A DNA stretch of 64,000 bases from Paenibacillus sp. ACRRX (GCF_022346885.1 NZ_JAKRNK010000002.1:620001-684000), one strand, 5' to 3'. Numbered from the stretch's first letter, positions 35,424-44,943 are shown. Notes: generated from the letters alone by a model not told the origin. A program made the numbers and translations.

Positions 35424-36641
35424 TTAGCGATGAAGTTCAAACTTAGCATGCAATGCGCGTAATGCACGTACCATGTCTTCCTTACGAACAAGTACCCAGA
35501 TGGTAGTGTTGGAATCTGCCGATTGTAAAATTTGAATCTCCTGCTTCGTAAGTGCTTCTACAATATGGGCCATAATACCTGGCACTCCATTGATGCCTCC
35601 CCCAATTACAGATACTTTAGCGCACGCTGGCAATGACTTCGGCTTATAGCCTAGTTGGTGAAGTACTTCAAGTGCCCGCTCCGCATCACTATCAAACACC
35701 GTATATACGGCGCCAGATGGGGTAACATTAATAAAGTCAACACTTATCTGGTTATGCGCCATCGCTTTAAATACGTTTAACTGGAGGTCTTCAGCACCAT
35801 CGTGTGCCTCAACCGTAATCTGTGTAACGTTACTAACGTATGCAATTCCCGTTACAAAGCGATCAACAATACCTGGGTGGAAATCACTGAACCCTTCGGG
35901 ATGAGTTACCAACGTCCCTTCATCATCTGAGAAGGTTGACCGTACGCGTACAGGAACTTGCGCCTGCATAGCAATCTCAACCGCACGAGGATGAATGACT
36001 TTAGCCCCGTGATGGGCCATATTGCATATTTCAGCATAGCTAACAATCGTTAAAGGCTTCGCATCCTCTACCAGACGTGGGTCTGCTGTTAATATTCCGT
36101 TAACATCGGTATAAATATCCACGATTTCGGCACGTAATGCCGCACCAAGTGCTGTTGCCGAAGTATCACTACCACCACGTCCCAATGTCGTAAAGTCACC
36201 TTGTTCTGTTTGTCCCTGAAACCCAGTTACGATAACAACCTTGTTCTCTTTTAATGCATTTAGAACACGATCAGGACGAATATCGAGAATGCGAGCATTG
36301 CCGAAATGCTGATCTGTCTTAAACCCTGCCTGTGCTCCTGTAAATACCGTGGCAGGTATGCCTTCGCTTAACAATAAACTGCATAAAGTGGTAGCTGATA
36401 TAATTTCACCGCAGCACAGCAATAAATCCTGTTCGCGAGCAGGTAGTTGATTGCCATTATGATCGATCCAATCTAACAAAGTATCCGTTGCGTAAGGTTC
36501 CCCTTTGCGTCCCATGGCGGAAACGACAACAGCAATGTGATACCCTTGTGCCAATTCACGGCGAATATGGTGGATAACCCGTTCTCTGGCTTCAGATGTA
36601 GATAAGGAAGTTCCACCGAACTTCTGTACAAGTATACGCAT
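35424..36641 (-). CDS. dapG: Aspartate kinase (DapG type)
   Basis: DapG phosphorylates aspartate, the first step of the aspartate pathway; in B. subtilis DapG is the isoenzyme feedback-inhibited by diaminopimelate. The kinase motif is VQKFGGTSLST, then TGFQGQTEQGDFTTLGRGGSDTSATALG. Two ACT domains follow after about residue 260, with VSVIGGGINGVPGIMAHIVEAL. At 405 aa it is right. Start is ATG at 36641, 8 nt after GGAGG; the longer frame reads through the asd 3' hairpin and is rejected. A terminator-like hairpin lies between asd and dapG. Confidence 0.95.
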   Translation of the reverse strand: MRILVQKFGGTSLSTSEARERVIHHIRRELAQGYHIAVVVSAMGRKGEPYATDTLLDWIDHNGNQLPAREQDLLLCCGEIISATTLCSLLLSEGIPATVFTGAQAGFKTDQHFGNARILDIRPDRVLNALKENKVVIVTGFQGQTEQGDFTTLGRGGSDTSATALGAALRAEIVDIYTDVNGILTADPRLVEDAKPLTIVSYAEICNMAHHGAKVIHPRAVEIAMQAQVPVRVRSTFSDDEGTLVTHPEGFSDFHPGIVDRFVTGIAYVSNVTQITVEAHDGAEDLQLNVFKAMAHNQISVDFINVTPSGAVYTVFDSDAERALEVLHQLGYKPKSLPACAKVSVIGGGINGVPGIMAHIVEALTKQEIQILQSADSNTTIWVLVRKEDMVRALRALHAKFELHR

Positions 36642-36691
36642 GCGTAATTCCTCCAACAATGAAGACTGACTGCCAGAACGTAGGTCTGGAC

Positions 36692-36722
36692 AAAAAAGCA
36701 GGAGCGGTCTTGCTACTCCTGC
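36692..36722 (-). terminator. Intrinsic terminator between asd and dapG
   Basis: GCAGGAG/CTCCTGC (36698-36704, 36716-36722) with an 11-nt loop, followed on the minus strand by six T. The stem includes the last asd codons and stop, so termination and asd 3' end coincide. It would lower dapG-dapA relative to asd. Confidence 0.75.
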
Positions 36723-37756
36723 CGCTCCGATGCAATGTACTCTGCAATTTGTACCGCGTTCCAAGCAGCGCCTTTTAACAAATTGTCGGAAACGACCCAC
36801 ATATTGAGTGCTCGAGGATGGTATAAGTCACGACGCAAGCGGCCAACAAATACATCTGGCTTGCCCGCTGCTTCTGTAGCTAACGGATAAGATTGAGTGG
36901 CGATATCGTCTTGCAGCGTAATGCCAGGAGCATCTTGCAGCAATTGGCGAACTTCTGCCAAGTCAAAGTCGTCTTTCAACTCAACGTATACGGATTCCGA
37001 ATGGCCATACACGACCGGTATACGTACGCATGTCGCAGTAACTTGGAGATCTTCATCATCCATAATCTTTTTCGTTTCACGGATCATCTTCATTTCTTCC
37101 AACGTAAAGCCGTTATCTTGGAATTTATCAATCTGCGGAACTGCGTTAAATGCAATCTGATGCTTTACCGGTAAAGAAGACACCGGCAAAAGGTCAGGCT
37201 CAACCGCATTGCCATCCAATACTTCCTTGGATTGACGGAGCAGTTCGTCAATAGCGCGACTACCTGCGCCGGATACTGCCTGGTAAGTAGAAACGATAAT
37301 ACGATCAATGCCATAACGGTCATACAGCGGCTTGAGAGCTGCTACCATTTGAATCGTCGAACAGTTCGGATTTGCAATAATTCCCTTATGCTCTTTAATC
37401 TTATCCTCATTGACTTCAGGAACAATTAGCGGAGTGTTCGGGTCCATACGATAAGCATTCGTATTGTCGATACAAACCGCACCACGCTCGACAGCCGCTG
37501 GAGCAAGTGCTTTTGTTACATCTCCACCTGCACTGAATAACGCGATATCAATTCCATTAAAGCTTTCTGGATGAGCTTCTTCCACCGTATGCTCTACACC
37601 ATTAAAGTTGATCTTGGTGCCAGCGGAACGGGCAGAAGACAAGAGCTTAAGTTCCTGAATAGGAAAATTGCGTTCTGCGAGCAGCTTTAAAATCTGCTCC
37701 CCAACTGCCCCTGTTGCGCCTACTACTGCTACATTAAACCGCTTTTGATTCGTCAT
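36713..37756 (-). CDS. asd: Aspartate-semialdehyde dehydrogenase
   Basis: Asd reduces aspartyl phosphate to aspartate semialdehyde, the branch point for lysine, threonine, methionine and dipicolinate. The NADP motif is VVGATGAVGEQIL, the catalytic Cys is in NPNCSTIQ (about residue 128), and the active His is in GHSESVYVE. At 347 aa it is normal. Start is ATG at 37756, about 10 nt after GGGGAG. It is upstream of dapG, as in B. subtilis. Confidence 0.96.
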   Translation of the reverse strand: MTNQKRFNVAVVGATGAVGEQILKLLAERNFPIQELKLLSSARSAGTKINFNGVEHTVEEAHPESFNGIDIALFSAGGDVTKALAPAAVERGAVCIDNTNAYRMDPNTPLIVPEVNEDKIKEHKGIIANPNCSTIQMVAALKPLYDRYGIDRIIVSTYQAVSGAGSRAIDELLRQSKEVLDGNAVEPDLLPVSSLPVKHQIAFNAVPQIDKFQDNGFTLEEMKMIRETKKIMDDEDLQVTATCVRIPVVYGHSESVYVELKDDFDLAEVRQLLQDAPGITLQDDIATQSYPLATEAAGKPDVFVGRLRRDLYHPRALNMWVVSDNLLKGAAWNAVQIAEYIASERQE

Positions 37757-37794
37757 TTGTCGTTTCTCCCCTCTACCCCGCATAAGTGCGTAAA

Positions 37795-37822
37795 GAGCGT
37801 GATATCATCGATCATCACGCTC
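37795..37822 (-). terminator. Hairpin between dpaB and asd
   Basis: GAGCGTGAT/ATCACGCTC, a 9-bp stem with a 10-nt loop, followed on the minus strand by TTTACG. This is a weak terminator or processing site that could separate the sporulation dpa genes from the vegetative asd-dap genes. Confidence 0.45.
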
Positions 37823-37834
37823 GGTCAAGCCATG

Positions 37835-38437
37835 TCATTTATACTGAAAGCGTTCAATGATGAGCGGCTGCAACTGTTTCCCTTCAAGAGCCGCTGCACA
37901 CGCTTCAGGAATCAATTCCATTCTAGCAACTAATGAATTCGGCTTCTGTGCCGGATTATCCTGACCATACGGGACAAAGTATATGTTCTTCGTTACAAGC
38001 AATTTCGCAATGTTAGCTGCATTCAGACCCAACCCATCATTGGTGGATATCGCAAGCACTAGCGGCCTTAAGTTGCGCATCTGTGCTTTAGCAGCCATTA
38101 ATACTGGACTGTCTGTTACGGCGTTTGCGAGCTTACTTGTTGTATTCCCTGTGCATGGTGCGATAACAAGTACATCCAGCAGCTTGGAAGGCCCTAATGG
38201 TTCAGCCTCAACAATTGAAGAAATCATATCATTCCCCGTGATATCTTTCAACTGCTGCTGCCAGTACTGCGATTTCCCGAAGCGGGTATCTGTTGTCATA
38301 AGCGTATTGGATACGATGGGAACAACACGTGCACCCAAATCTACAAATCGCTGAATCTGCGGCATTACTTCTTCGAACGTACAATGAGATCCCGTCAAAG
38401 CATACCCGACGGTAATCCCCTTATAATCAAGGCTCAT
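37835..38437 (-). CDS. dpaB: Dipicolinate synthase subunit B
   Basis: SpoVFB/DpaB is a flavoprotein-fold subunit that with DpaA makes dipicolinic acid in the mother cell. The protein has the family opening YKGITVGYALTGSHCTFEEV, then VLVIAPCTGNTTSKLANAVTDSPVLMAAKA. At 200 aa it is full length. Its ATG overlaps the dpaA stop by 4 nt, so the subunits are translated coupled. The substrate comes from the asd/dapA genes of the same cluster. Confidence 0.96.
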   Translation of the reverse strand: MSLDYKGITVGYALTGSHCTFEEVMPQIQRFVDLGARVVPIVSNTLMTTDTRFGKSQYWQQQLKDITGNDMISSIVEAEPLGPSKLLDVLVIAPCTGNTTSKLANAVTDSPVLMAAKAQMRNLRPLVLAISTNDGLGLNAANIAKLLVTKNIYFVPYGQDNPAQKPNSLVARMELIPEACAAALEGKQLQPLIIERFQYK

Positions 38438-39333
38438 GCCTCATTCCCCCGCTTCTGCGTAATCTCCGACAGCAGTTGGCTGATGATGTGAGCGAGAATG
38501 CGGCCCGCGGTCTTCGGTGCTACGATTCCTGGCAATCCAGGGGCTAACATGGCTTTAATTCCACGCTTCTCAGCGAAACGAAAATCAATGCCTCCTGGCT
38601 TAGAAGCCAAATCTATAAGCACCGCACGGTTCGGCATCTGAGCGATGACCTGTGCTGTGACTATCATAGTCGGTATCGTATTAAAAAGCAAGTCGATATT
38701 TGTCACTTGAGTTGACAATTCACCCACATAAAACGGCTTAAAACCCATCTCGGTAGCTCGTGCAAAATGTTCATCTCGGCGCACGCCAATACGCACATTT
38801 GCACCCAGACCTAAGAGGCTTCGAGCCATTGTGAATCCTGTTCTTCCCATGCCAAGAACAATTGTCTCAGAGCCATGAAGAGTAATATCCGTATGCTGGA
38901 TCGCCATCATAATGGCACCCTCCGCTGTCGGAATCGAGTTATAGATAGCTACGTCATCACGTTCGAACAATTCCACCAACTGGATGTTGTGTGTTCCGCA
39001 AAGATTGCTTAAGTAAGGTTTGGCCATGCCTGTAAAAACAACCGCATGCTTTGGAAGCGCTGCGACTAGCTCTTCTGTCAGCGTTAACTCTTCGGAAGTG
39101 AATATCGCATGTACACGACCGTTCTCGTCCGTTCCGACTGCCGGCAGCACAAGTGCATCTGCGGACTGCAGCAGCTCGGGAGACAACGGTTGACGTTGTA
39201 CACCATGGTAGGGATTCGACAATTGGTCAAATCCGATTAAGGTCACGCTGGCATCCAGCTCCGCAAGCTTCTGAAACATTTCGAGTTGTCTGGCATCTCC
39301 GCCTATGAACACGACATGAACTCCGGTCAACAT
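38434..39333 (-). CDS. dpaA: Dipicolinate synthase subunit A
   Basis: SpoVFA/DpaA is the NAD(P)-binding subunit of dipicolinate synthase, used for calcium-dipicolinate accumulation in spores. The N-terminal part (VHVVFIGGDARQLEM) is followed by a Rossmann motif, IVLGMGRTGFTMARSLLGLGANV. At 299 aa it is full length. The ribosome site AAAGGAG is unusually far (12 nt); AAGGG may serve instead. It is the first gene after the dut terminator, with a possible sigma-K site upstream, as expected for mother-cell expression. Confidence 0.95.
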   Translation of the reverse strand: MLTGVHVVFIGGDARQLEMFQKLAELDASVTLIGFDQLSNPYHGVQRQPLSPELLQSADALVLPAVGTDENGRVHAIFTSEELTLTEELVAALPKHAVVFTGMAKPYLSNLCGTHNIQLVELFERDDVAIYNSIPTAEGAIMMAIQHTDITLHGSETIVLGMGRTGFTMARSLLGLGANVRIGVRRDEHFARATEMGFKPFYVGELSTQVTNIDLLFNTIPTMIVTAQVIAQMPNRAVLIDLASKPGGIDFRFAEKRGIKAMLAPGLPGIVAPKTAGRILAHIISQLLSEITQKRGNEA

Positions 39334-39378
39334 GTTCGCCCTTCACTCCTTTCTAATTGCCCTACTACACATATAGAA

Positions 39379-39406
39379 CATTTTATGCAATAGCCTAGAA
39401 AGGGTG
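39379..39406 (-). promoter_or_regulatory. Possible sigma-K promoter of dpaA
   Basis: Minus-strand CACC, 15 nt, CATAAAATG resembles the sigma-K consensus (mACm, N15-16, CATAnnnTA), with a mismatch in the last base. B. subtilis spoVF is sigma-K dependent. It lies about 50 nt before the ATG. Confidence 0.4.
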
Positions 39407-39475
39407 CAGCAGCTGTCGCACTAAAAATGTAGAGATGCACTCATGAAAGAAGAATATCTTTATTTCCGCGTAGTG

Positions 39476-39516
39476 ATAAAAAAACAGCACAGCCTCCTAA
39501 CGGAGGTCGTGCTGTT
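39476..39516 (-). terminator. dut terminator
   Basis: AACAGCAC-GCCTCC pairs with GGAGG-GTGCTGTT around loop TAAC, with a run of seven T on the minus strand. It isolates dpaA from the mlpA-dut unit. Confidence 0.9.
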
Positions 39517-39526
39517 CATTATGACA

Positions 39527-39985
39527 TTATTTAGTACCTGTGTGGCCAAATCCGCCTTCACCACGTACCGTCTCAGACAAATCATCAACCTGAATAAGGT
39601 GGACGGTTGGAACTTTTTGAATCACCATTTGAGCAATACGTTCATTTCGCTCGATCGTAAATGCCACCTGACCATGGTTAATTAATAACACCTTGACCTC
39701 ACCACGATAATCGGCATCAATTGTGCCTGGTGAGTTAAGGCATGTTACGCCATGTTTATACGCTAACCCGCTTCGTGGTCGAACCTGTGCTTCTAACTGA
39801 GGCGGTAGCGCCATCGCAAATCCAGTGGGTACAAGCGCACGATGTCCTGGAGCGAGAGTTATTGGCTGTTCAACTGCTGCATATAGATCAAATCCCGCTG
39901 CCAATTCAGACATCTGCTGTGGCATCGGAACATCCTCGTTACCTGGTAATTTCTTAATTTGTACCTCGTAAGTCGCTTGCAACAA
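39527..39985 (-). CDS. dut: dUTP diphosphatase
   Basis: dUTPase hydrolyses dUTP to dUMP and pyrophosphate, keeping uracil out of DNA. All five trimeric-dUTPase motifs are present: AGFDLYAA, RPRSGLAYKHG, GTIDADYRGEVKV, RNERIAQMVI and RGEGGFGHTG. Start is TTG at 39985 (or 39982), 7 nt after GGAGG, giving 152 aa. This start lies inside the mlpA 3' end, a 32-nt overlap. The B. subtilis locus has ymxH at this place instead. The short terminator right after the stop makes it the last gene of the mlpA unit. Confidence 0.93.
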   Translation of the reverse strand: MLQATYEVQIKKLPGNEDVPMPQQMSELAAGFDLYAAVEQPITLAPGHRALVPTGFAMALPPQLEAQVRPRSGLAYKHGVTCLNSPGTIDADYRGEVKVLLINHGQVAFTIERNERIAQMVIQKVPTVHLIQVDDLSETVRGEGGFGHTGTK

Positions 39986-41228
39986 GATAATCCCTCCTAA
40001 AAGCCGAAATCGCCTGATCATTGGCACCTACCATGGACACAGCAAAGGGCTTGGAAACCATTTGCTTAATGATGTGATCCACATCATCCATCGTAACAGC
40101 TTCAATGCGAGCGATAATTTCATCTAATGTATAATGTCTGCCTACCATCAATTCGTTCTTGCCTAGACGATTCATTCTGCTGCCTGTACTTTCCAGACTC
40201 AGGATGAGACTGCCTTTGAGCTGCTCTTTGCCCTTCATCAGCTCGTCACTGGTTAATCCTTTTGCTGTCATCCCTTCAAGCACTTCCAGCGTTAGGTTAA
40301 GCACGTCAGTCGTCTGCTTTGGCGCAGTACCCGCATACACCGTAAATAGGCCGCTGTCCGCATGAGAAGAATGATAAGAATATACAGAATAGGCGAGACC
40401 ACGCTTTTCACGTATCTCCTGGAACAAACGAGAACTCATTCCGCCGCCAATGACATTATTCAGAATAATCATCGCGTATAAGCGTGGATCTGTCATTGAA
40501 CAACCAGGAAGACTCAAGCAAATATGGTTCTGCTCTGTCTTCTTCTCGTGATACAACAAATCGCTGTGAAATGCAGGTGCATCATATTGCTGCTCTTCAT
40601 GATCGTTATGATAATGACCAAAATGATTTTCTAACAGCTCTATGATTGAGTCATCAAAGTTGCCAGCAACCGCAACAACCGTATTTGCTACACTATAATG
40701 CTGCTTCATGTACTGACGCAAATGCTCGGCCTTCATCGGCTGCAGCCGCTCTTCAGTTCCCAAGATCGGGTAGGCAAGCGGATGAGATCCGTAAGCCGCA
40801 CGTGTCACCAGATCGTGAACCGTATCGTCCGGTGTGTCATCATACATCGCAATTTCTTCTAAAATGACGTTCTTCTCTTTATCCAATTCTGATGGGTCAA
40901 AATTAGATCGGAAAAACATATCTGAGAGTACATCTACCGCGATCGGAAGATGTTCATCTAACACTTTTGCATAGTAACACGTATATTCCTTCGATGTAAA
41001 AGCATTAACGTTTCCGCCAATAGCATCGAATGATTCCGCGATTGCTTGTGCATCGAATCTCTCTGTTCCCTTGAACAGCATATGTTCAATAAAGTGGGAA
41101 ATTCCGTTCGTTGTCTCATTCTCGTTACGGGATCCAGTCTTGACCCAGATACCAAACGAGACCGAACGGCATGTAGGTATTTTCTCTAATACGACTCTCA
41201 AGCCGTTACGCAATTGCAATTTCTTCAA
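39954..41228 (-). CDS. mlpA: M16-family zinc protease MlpA (YmxG)
   Basis: This is a processing-peptidase-like M16 metalloprotease; B. subtilis MlpA affects regulation of protease and spore genes. The inverted zinc motif HFIEHM is at residues 45-50, with the distal Glu in EKNVILEEIAMYDD. The C-terminal domain has GMSSRLFQEIREKRGLAYSVYS. At 424 aa it is normal. Start is TTG, about 7 nt after GAGGAGGA. It lies between ylxY and dut, matching the B. subtilis pnp-ylxY-mlpA order. Confidence 0.93.
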   Translation of the reverse strand: MKKLQLRNGLRVVLEKIPTCRSVSFGIWVKTGSRNENETTNGISHFIEHMLFKGTERFDAQAIAESFDAIGGNVNAFTSKEYTCYYAKVLDEHLPIAVDVLSDMFFRSNFDPSELDKEKNVILEEIAMYDDTPDDTVHDLVTRAAYGSHPLAYPILGTEERLQPMKAEHLRQYMKQHYSVANTVVAVAGNFDDSIIELLENHFGHYHNDHEEQQYDAPAFHSDLLYHEKKTEQNHICLSLPGCSMTDPRLYAMIILNNVIGGGMSSRLFQEIREKRGLAYSVYSYHSSHADSGLFTVYAGTAPKQTTDVLNLTLEVLEGMTAKGLTSDELMKGKEQLKGSLILSLESTGSRMNRLGKNELMVGRHYTLDEIIARIEAVTMDDVDHIIKQMVSKPFAVSMVGANDQAISAFRRDYLVASDLRGTN

Positions 41229-41282
41229 CGGAGGTCCTCCTCAACCGTGATCAATGCCTATCTAATCCTATCAAAAAAATGG

Positions 41283-42287
41283 TCACGGCTCAACTTTTAA
41301 CTCCCCATGCCGCTTCTCCGACAATATTTCGCTTACCGTTCCGAGAGCCAGCTTCTTCTGTTTGATCACATGAATCATACTTTGAAGGGCTGAACTTGAA
41401 GACGATGTCGGATGCATGAGAATTAAGGTACCCGCCTCGAGCTTCGCCCTTAGCCGTTGGACGATCGTCGCAGGGCTTGGATGACGCCAATCCAACGTAT
41501 CAAACGTCCACATAACGGTTCGCATCCCAAGCGAAGCAGCTGTTCGGACTGTAAGAGCATTAAAATCACCAGAAGGTGGGGCAAACCACTTACTATTCAC
41601 ACCAAAGGTCGCTTTAACTACTTTCTCGGTCTTTGCTATTTCTTGATGCTGAAGTCCTTCACTAAGCGTACTCATATTAGGATGTGTATAAGCGTGGTTG
41701 CCAACCTCATGTCCTGCCTTATAAATCGCTTTAGCCAGCTCTGGATTTTTGGTTAGCCAAGATCCATCAAAGAAAAAGGTCGCTTTTACCTGCTCACTTT
41801 GCAGTGTCTCTAATATGGGCTCGATAAATTCGTTTCCCCACGCCACATTAATCATCAAAGCAGCCATAGGTTTATTCGAATTACCTTTAAATACCGGGCT
41901 CGGGGGAAGCTGCGACAATGTAACAGTCGGCTCCGTTTCGCGATAAGCAAGCTGAAGCGGCGTCTTTGTTTCATCCACACGTTTATTAAGCGCATAACTT
42001 TGTTCAACATCTACTTCGAGCCCGTTGTAACCTGGAATGGCTTTCCACACACGATCTATCGTTGCGTTTATAGGTTGAATTGAACGAGATTTTGCTATAT
42101 CCATAATACGTTCCATTAATGGATCAGCTACCATAACCGACTGTTCATTACTGTCAAAGGCATGCATCCATGAAGCAGTGGTTTTTTGCTCTTTGATAAA
42201 AGAGCCTACCTCTGTCAGCCGTACAATCGCTAATACAAAGATGCAGCTCATTATGACCGTTATTGCTTTGCGTATATTTGGCCCCAT
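41283..42287 (-). CDS. ylxY: YlxY-type polysaccharide deacetylase homologue
   Basis: This is a NodB-domain protein with an N-terminal membrane anchor (residues ~8-25, ITVIMSCIFVLAIVRLTEV). Motif 2 with zinc histidines is present (HEVGNHAYTHPNM), and the APPSGDF and TFDTLDWRHPS regions follow. But motif 1, normally TFDDG, reads MINVAWGNEF, so the catalytic Asp is lost. That is typical of YlxY homologues, and the deacetylase activity is doubtful. Start is ATG at 42287, about 9 nt after GAAGGG; the ATG three codons earlier lies on the ribosome site. It follows pnp, after a terminator. Its role in spore or wall metabolism is not established. Confidence 0.85.
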   Translation of the reverse strand: MGPNIRKAITVIMSCIFVLAIVRLTEVGSFIKEQKTTASWMHAFDSNEQSVMVADPLMERIMDIAKSRSIQPINATIDRVWKAIPGYNGLEVDVEQSYALNKRVDETKTPLQLAYRETEPTVTLSQLPPSPVFKGNSNKPMAALMINVAWGNEFIEPILETLQSEQVKATFFFDGSWLTKNPELAKAIYKAGHEVGNHAYTHPNMSTLSEGLQHQEIAKTEKVVKATFGVNSKWFAPPSGDFNALTVRTAASLGMRTVMWTFDTLDWRHPSPATIVQRLRAKLEAGTLILMHPTSSSSSALQSMIHVIKQKKLALGTVSEILSEKRHGELKVEP

Positions 42288-42382
42288 CTTGTCCATCCCT
42301 TCTCATACCATTGTCCTTTTCCATTCTATGCTAAAAAGGATAACGTTATGCGGACAAGTCTAATAACCTAATATTACAAATG

Positions 42383-42415
42383 CAAAAAAAGAGCCAGAAT
42401 TGGATCTGCCTCTTT
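42383..42415 (-). terminator. pnp terminator
   Basis: AAAGAG-CAGA pairs with TCTG-CTCTTT with one G-G mismatch, followed on the minus strand by a run of seven T. Confidence 0.85.
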
Positions 42416-42468
42416 CCTTAACGGTATAAACAACCTCTTAGTACATATTGTAATAAGAGGTTGGGCAA

Positions 42469-44676
42469 TTAGGATTGTGTCGGACGATCGTTACGCGGCG
42501 GACGTGGTCCGCTGTTTGGTCTGCGATCGCGATCCGGACGATCAGAGCGCTGCGGTCTTGATTGTGGAGCCGGTGCTGCTGCTCCTTCTGCGCCCGCAGG
42601 TTCAAGCAATACACGACGTGACAAGTTGATACGACCTTGTTGATCAATCTCGGTCACTTTAACCTCGATCTTATCGCCAATCGCTACAACATCCTCAACC
42701 TTAGCCACACGTTCTGTCGACAGCTGGGATACATGAACCAAGCCCTCTTTGTTCGGAAGTACTTCAACAAAGCAGCCAAATTTCTCAATCCGCTTAACAG
42801 TTCCTGTGTACACCTCACCAACAGCAACCTCACGAACGATGCCTTCAATAATTTCACGGGCACGTTCATTCGATTCCTGGCTCGGTGAAGCGATGAAGAT
42901 ACGGCCGTCTTGCTCAATATCGATCTTGACGCCAGTTTCTTCAATAATCTTGTTGACGACTTTACCGCCAGCGCCGATTACGTCACGGATCTTGTCAGGA
43001 TTAATATTCATCGTCAAAATCTTAGGCGCATATGGAGACAACGTTGCACGTGGCTCTTGAATGGCTTCCATCATCTTGCCGAGTATATGAAGTCGGCCTT
43101 CACGTGCTTGTGCCAGCGCTTGCGTCAAGATATCGCGGTCAATACCATTGATCTTAATATCCATCTGAATGGCAGTCACACCTTCAGCTGTACCTGCTAC
43201 TTTAAAGTCCATATCGCCAAGGTGGTCTTCCATCCCTTGAATATCAGACAAGATTGAGAAATGTTCTCCATCTTTGATCAAGCCCATTGCAATACCCGCT
43301 ACAGGAGCTTTAATAGGTACGCCAGCATCCATCATAGCCAAAGTACTTGCACAAATACTCGCTTGTGATGTAGAACCATTGGATTCCAATACCTCGGAAA
43401 CGAGACGGATCGTATATGGGAATTCCACTTCAGATGGAATAACTTTGGACAAAGCACGTTCACCTAATGCACCATGACCGATCTCACGACGACCTGGCGC
43501 ACGCAATGGACGAGCTTCACCAACGGAAAACGGAGGGAAGTTGTAATGATGCATAAAACGTTTGGACTCTTCCAGGCCAATGCCATCAAGAATCTGCACA
43601 TCACCAAGTGCACCTAGCGTACAAATCGACAAAGCTTGTGTCTGACCACGTGTAAACAGACCAGAACCGTGCGTACGTGGCAATTGCTTCACATCACACT
43701 CGATAGCGCGAATTTCCGCCAATTGACGACCGTCAGGACGAACTTTGTCATGTGTAATTAAACGACGAACTTCTTCCTTCACGATGTCATAAAGAGTTTC
43801 TTTGACGTCATCCAGCTTGTCCAGTTGTTCAGCGTACATTGCAGTAAAATGTTCAACTGTTTCTTGATTGATAACATCAATTGCATCTTGCCGAGCATGC
43901 TTTTCAGGAATACGGATAGCTTCCACTAAGCGCTCCTGAGCAAATGCACGAACCTCTGTATTCACTTCTGCATCAACCGTATGAAGCTTTACAGCCATCT
44001 TTTCTTTGCCAGCTTCAGCCACAAATTTCTCAATCGTAGCTACGATTGTTTTAATTACATCGTGACCAAACATGATAGCTTCCAGCATCGTTTCTTCGGA
44101 TACTTCATTTGCTTCAGCTTCCACCATCATAATGGCATCCTTAGTACCTGATACAACTACGTGCAGATCGCTTTTCTCTTCTTGCTCTACCGTTGGATTA
44201 ATAATAAATTGTCCGTCAACACGGCCAACGATTACGCCGCCAATTGGTCCGTTAAATGGAACGTCCGATATCGAAAGTGCTGCGGAAGTACCGATCATCG
44301 CTGCAATTTCTGGTGGACAATCTTGATCCACGCTCATAACGATATCCATAATCTGAATATCGTTGCGGAAACCTTCCGGGAACAATGGACGAATTGGACG
44401 GTCTATGAGGCGGCTTGCCAATATTGCTTTCTCGCTTGGACGTCCTTCGCGTTTAATAAATCCACCTGGAATTTTACCTACAGCGTACAAACGCTCTTCA
44501 TAGTTAACTGTGAGCGGGAAAAAGTCTAAATCTTTAGGTTCTTTAGATGCGGTTACGGTACACAACACAACTGTATCTCCGTAAATCACCTTAACCGCTG
44601 CGTTTGCTTGTTTAGCCAAATGGCCATACTCCAAGGCAAACGGTCTGCCGCCGAGATCCATCTCGATGCGATGCAT
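42469..44676 (-). CDS. pnp: Polynucleotide phosphorylase
   Basis: PNPase is a 3'-5' phosphorolytic exoribonuclease. Two RNase PH-like domains are joined by a helical domain; the second contains the active-site [18 protein letters not shown] and the metal/phosphate segment. The C-terminal KH domain ([20 protein letters not shown]) is at ~565-610, and S1 ([20 protein letters not shown]) at ~620-690. A Pro/Arg/Asp-rich tail ends the 735-aa protein. AAGGAGGG precedes the ATG. It follows rpsO, the conserved order. Confidence 0.97.
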   Translation of the reverse strand: MHRIEMDLGGRPFALEYGHLAKQANAAVKVIYGDTVVLCTVTASKEPKDLDFFPLTVNYEERLYAVGKIPGGFIKREGRPSEKAILASRLIDRPIRPLFPEGFRNDIQIMDIVMSVDQDCPPEIAAMIGTSAALSISDVPFNGPIGGVIVGRVDGQFIINPTVEQEEKSDLHVVVSGTKDAIMMVEAEANEVSEETMLEAIMFGHDVIKTIVATIEKFVAEAGKEKMAVKLHTVDAEVNTEVRAFAQERLVEAIRIPEKHARQDAIDVINQETVEHFTAMYAEQLDKLDDVKETLYDIVKEEVRRLITHDKVRPDGRQLAEIRAIECDVKQLPRTHGSGLFTRGQTQALSICTLGALGDVQILDGIGLEESKRFMHHYNFPPFSVGEARPLRAPGRREIGHGALGERALSKVIPSEVEFPYTIRLVSEVLESNGSTSQASICASTLAMMDAGVPIKAPVAGIAMGLIKDGEHFSILSDIQGMEDHLGDMDFKVAGTAEGVTAIQMDIKINGIDRDILTQALAQAREGRLHILGKMMEAIQEPRATLSPYAPKILTMNINPDKIRDVIGAGGKVVNKIIEETGVKIDIEQDGRIFIASPSQESNERAREIIEGIVREVAVGEVYTGTVKRIEKFGCFVEVLPNKEGLVHVSQLSTERVAKVEDVVAIGDKIEVKVTEIDQQGRINLSRRVLLEPAGAEGAAAPAPQSRPQRSDRPDRDRRPNSGPRPPRNDRPTQS

Positions 44677-44828
44677 GGGAAATCCCTCCTTAATGTAACG
44701 TTACTATTTTCTATGCTAATCCCATTATTTCCTGCTATAAGCCGCAAAAACCGTGCTCTTCCCAACTTTATTATGACAAGGGCAATCGGCACTAATGCCA
44801 TCTATAGGACAACAACCATTAGTTATGT

Positions 44829-44847
44829 ATAAAGCACCCGAAGGTGC
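44829..44847 (-). terminator. Small hairpin between rpsO and pnp
   Basis: GCACC/GGTGC (5 bp, loop CGAA on the plus strand), followed on the minus strand by TTTATAC. It is weak alone, but follows the rpsO terminator and may help separate rpsO and pnp. Confidence 0.35.
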
Positions 44848-44872
44848 CTCAGTGAATAACATCCGCTTTACG

Positions 44873-44938
44873 ATAAAAAGCAACCCGGTTGCAGGCCGCG
44901 TTGTCGGCGGCGTATCACAACCAGGCTGCTTGGGTTCA
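44873..44938 (-). terminator. rpsO terminator
   Basis: Just after the rpsO stop is a large GC-rich structure (AACCC...GGGTT outer pairing) whose last element, GCAAC-CGG-GTTGC, runs into TTTTTAT on the minus strand. Confidence 0.7.
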
Positions 44939-44943
44939 AGCTA

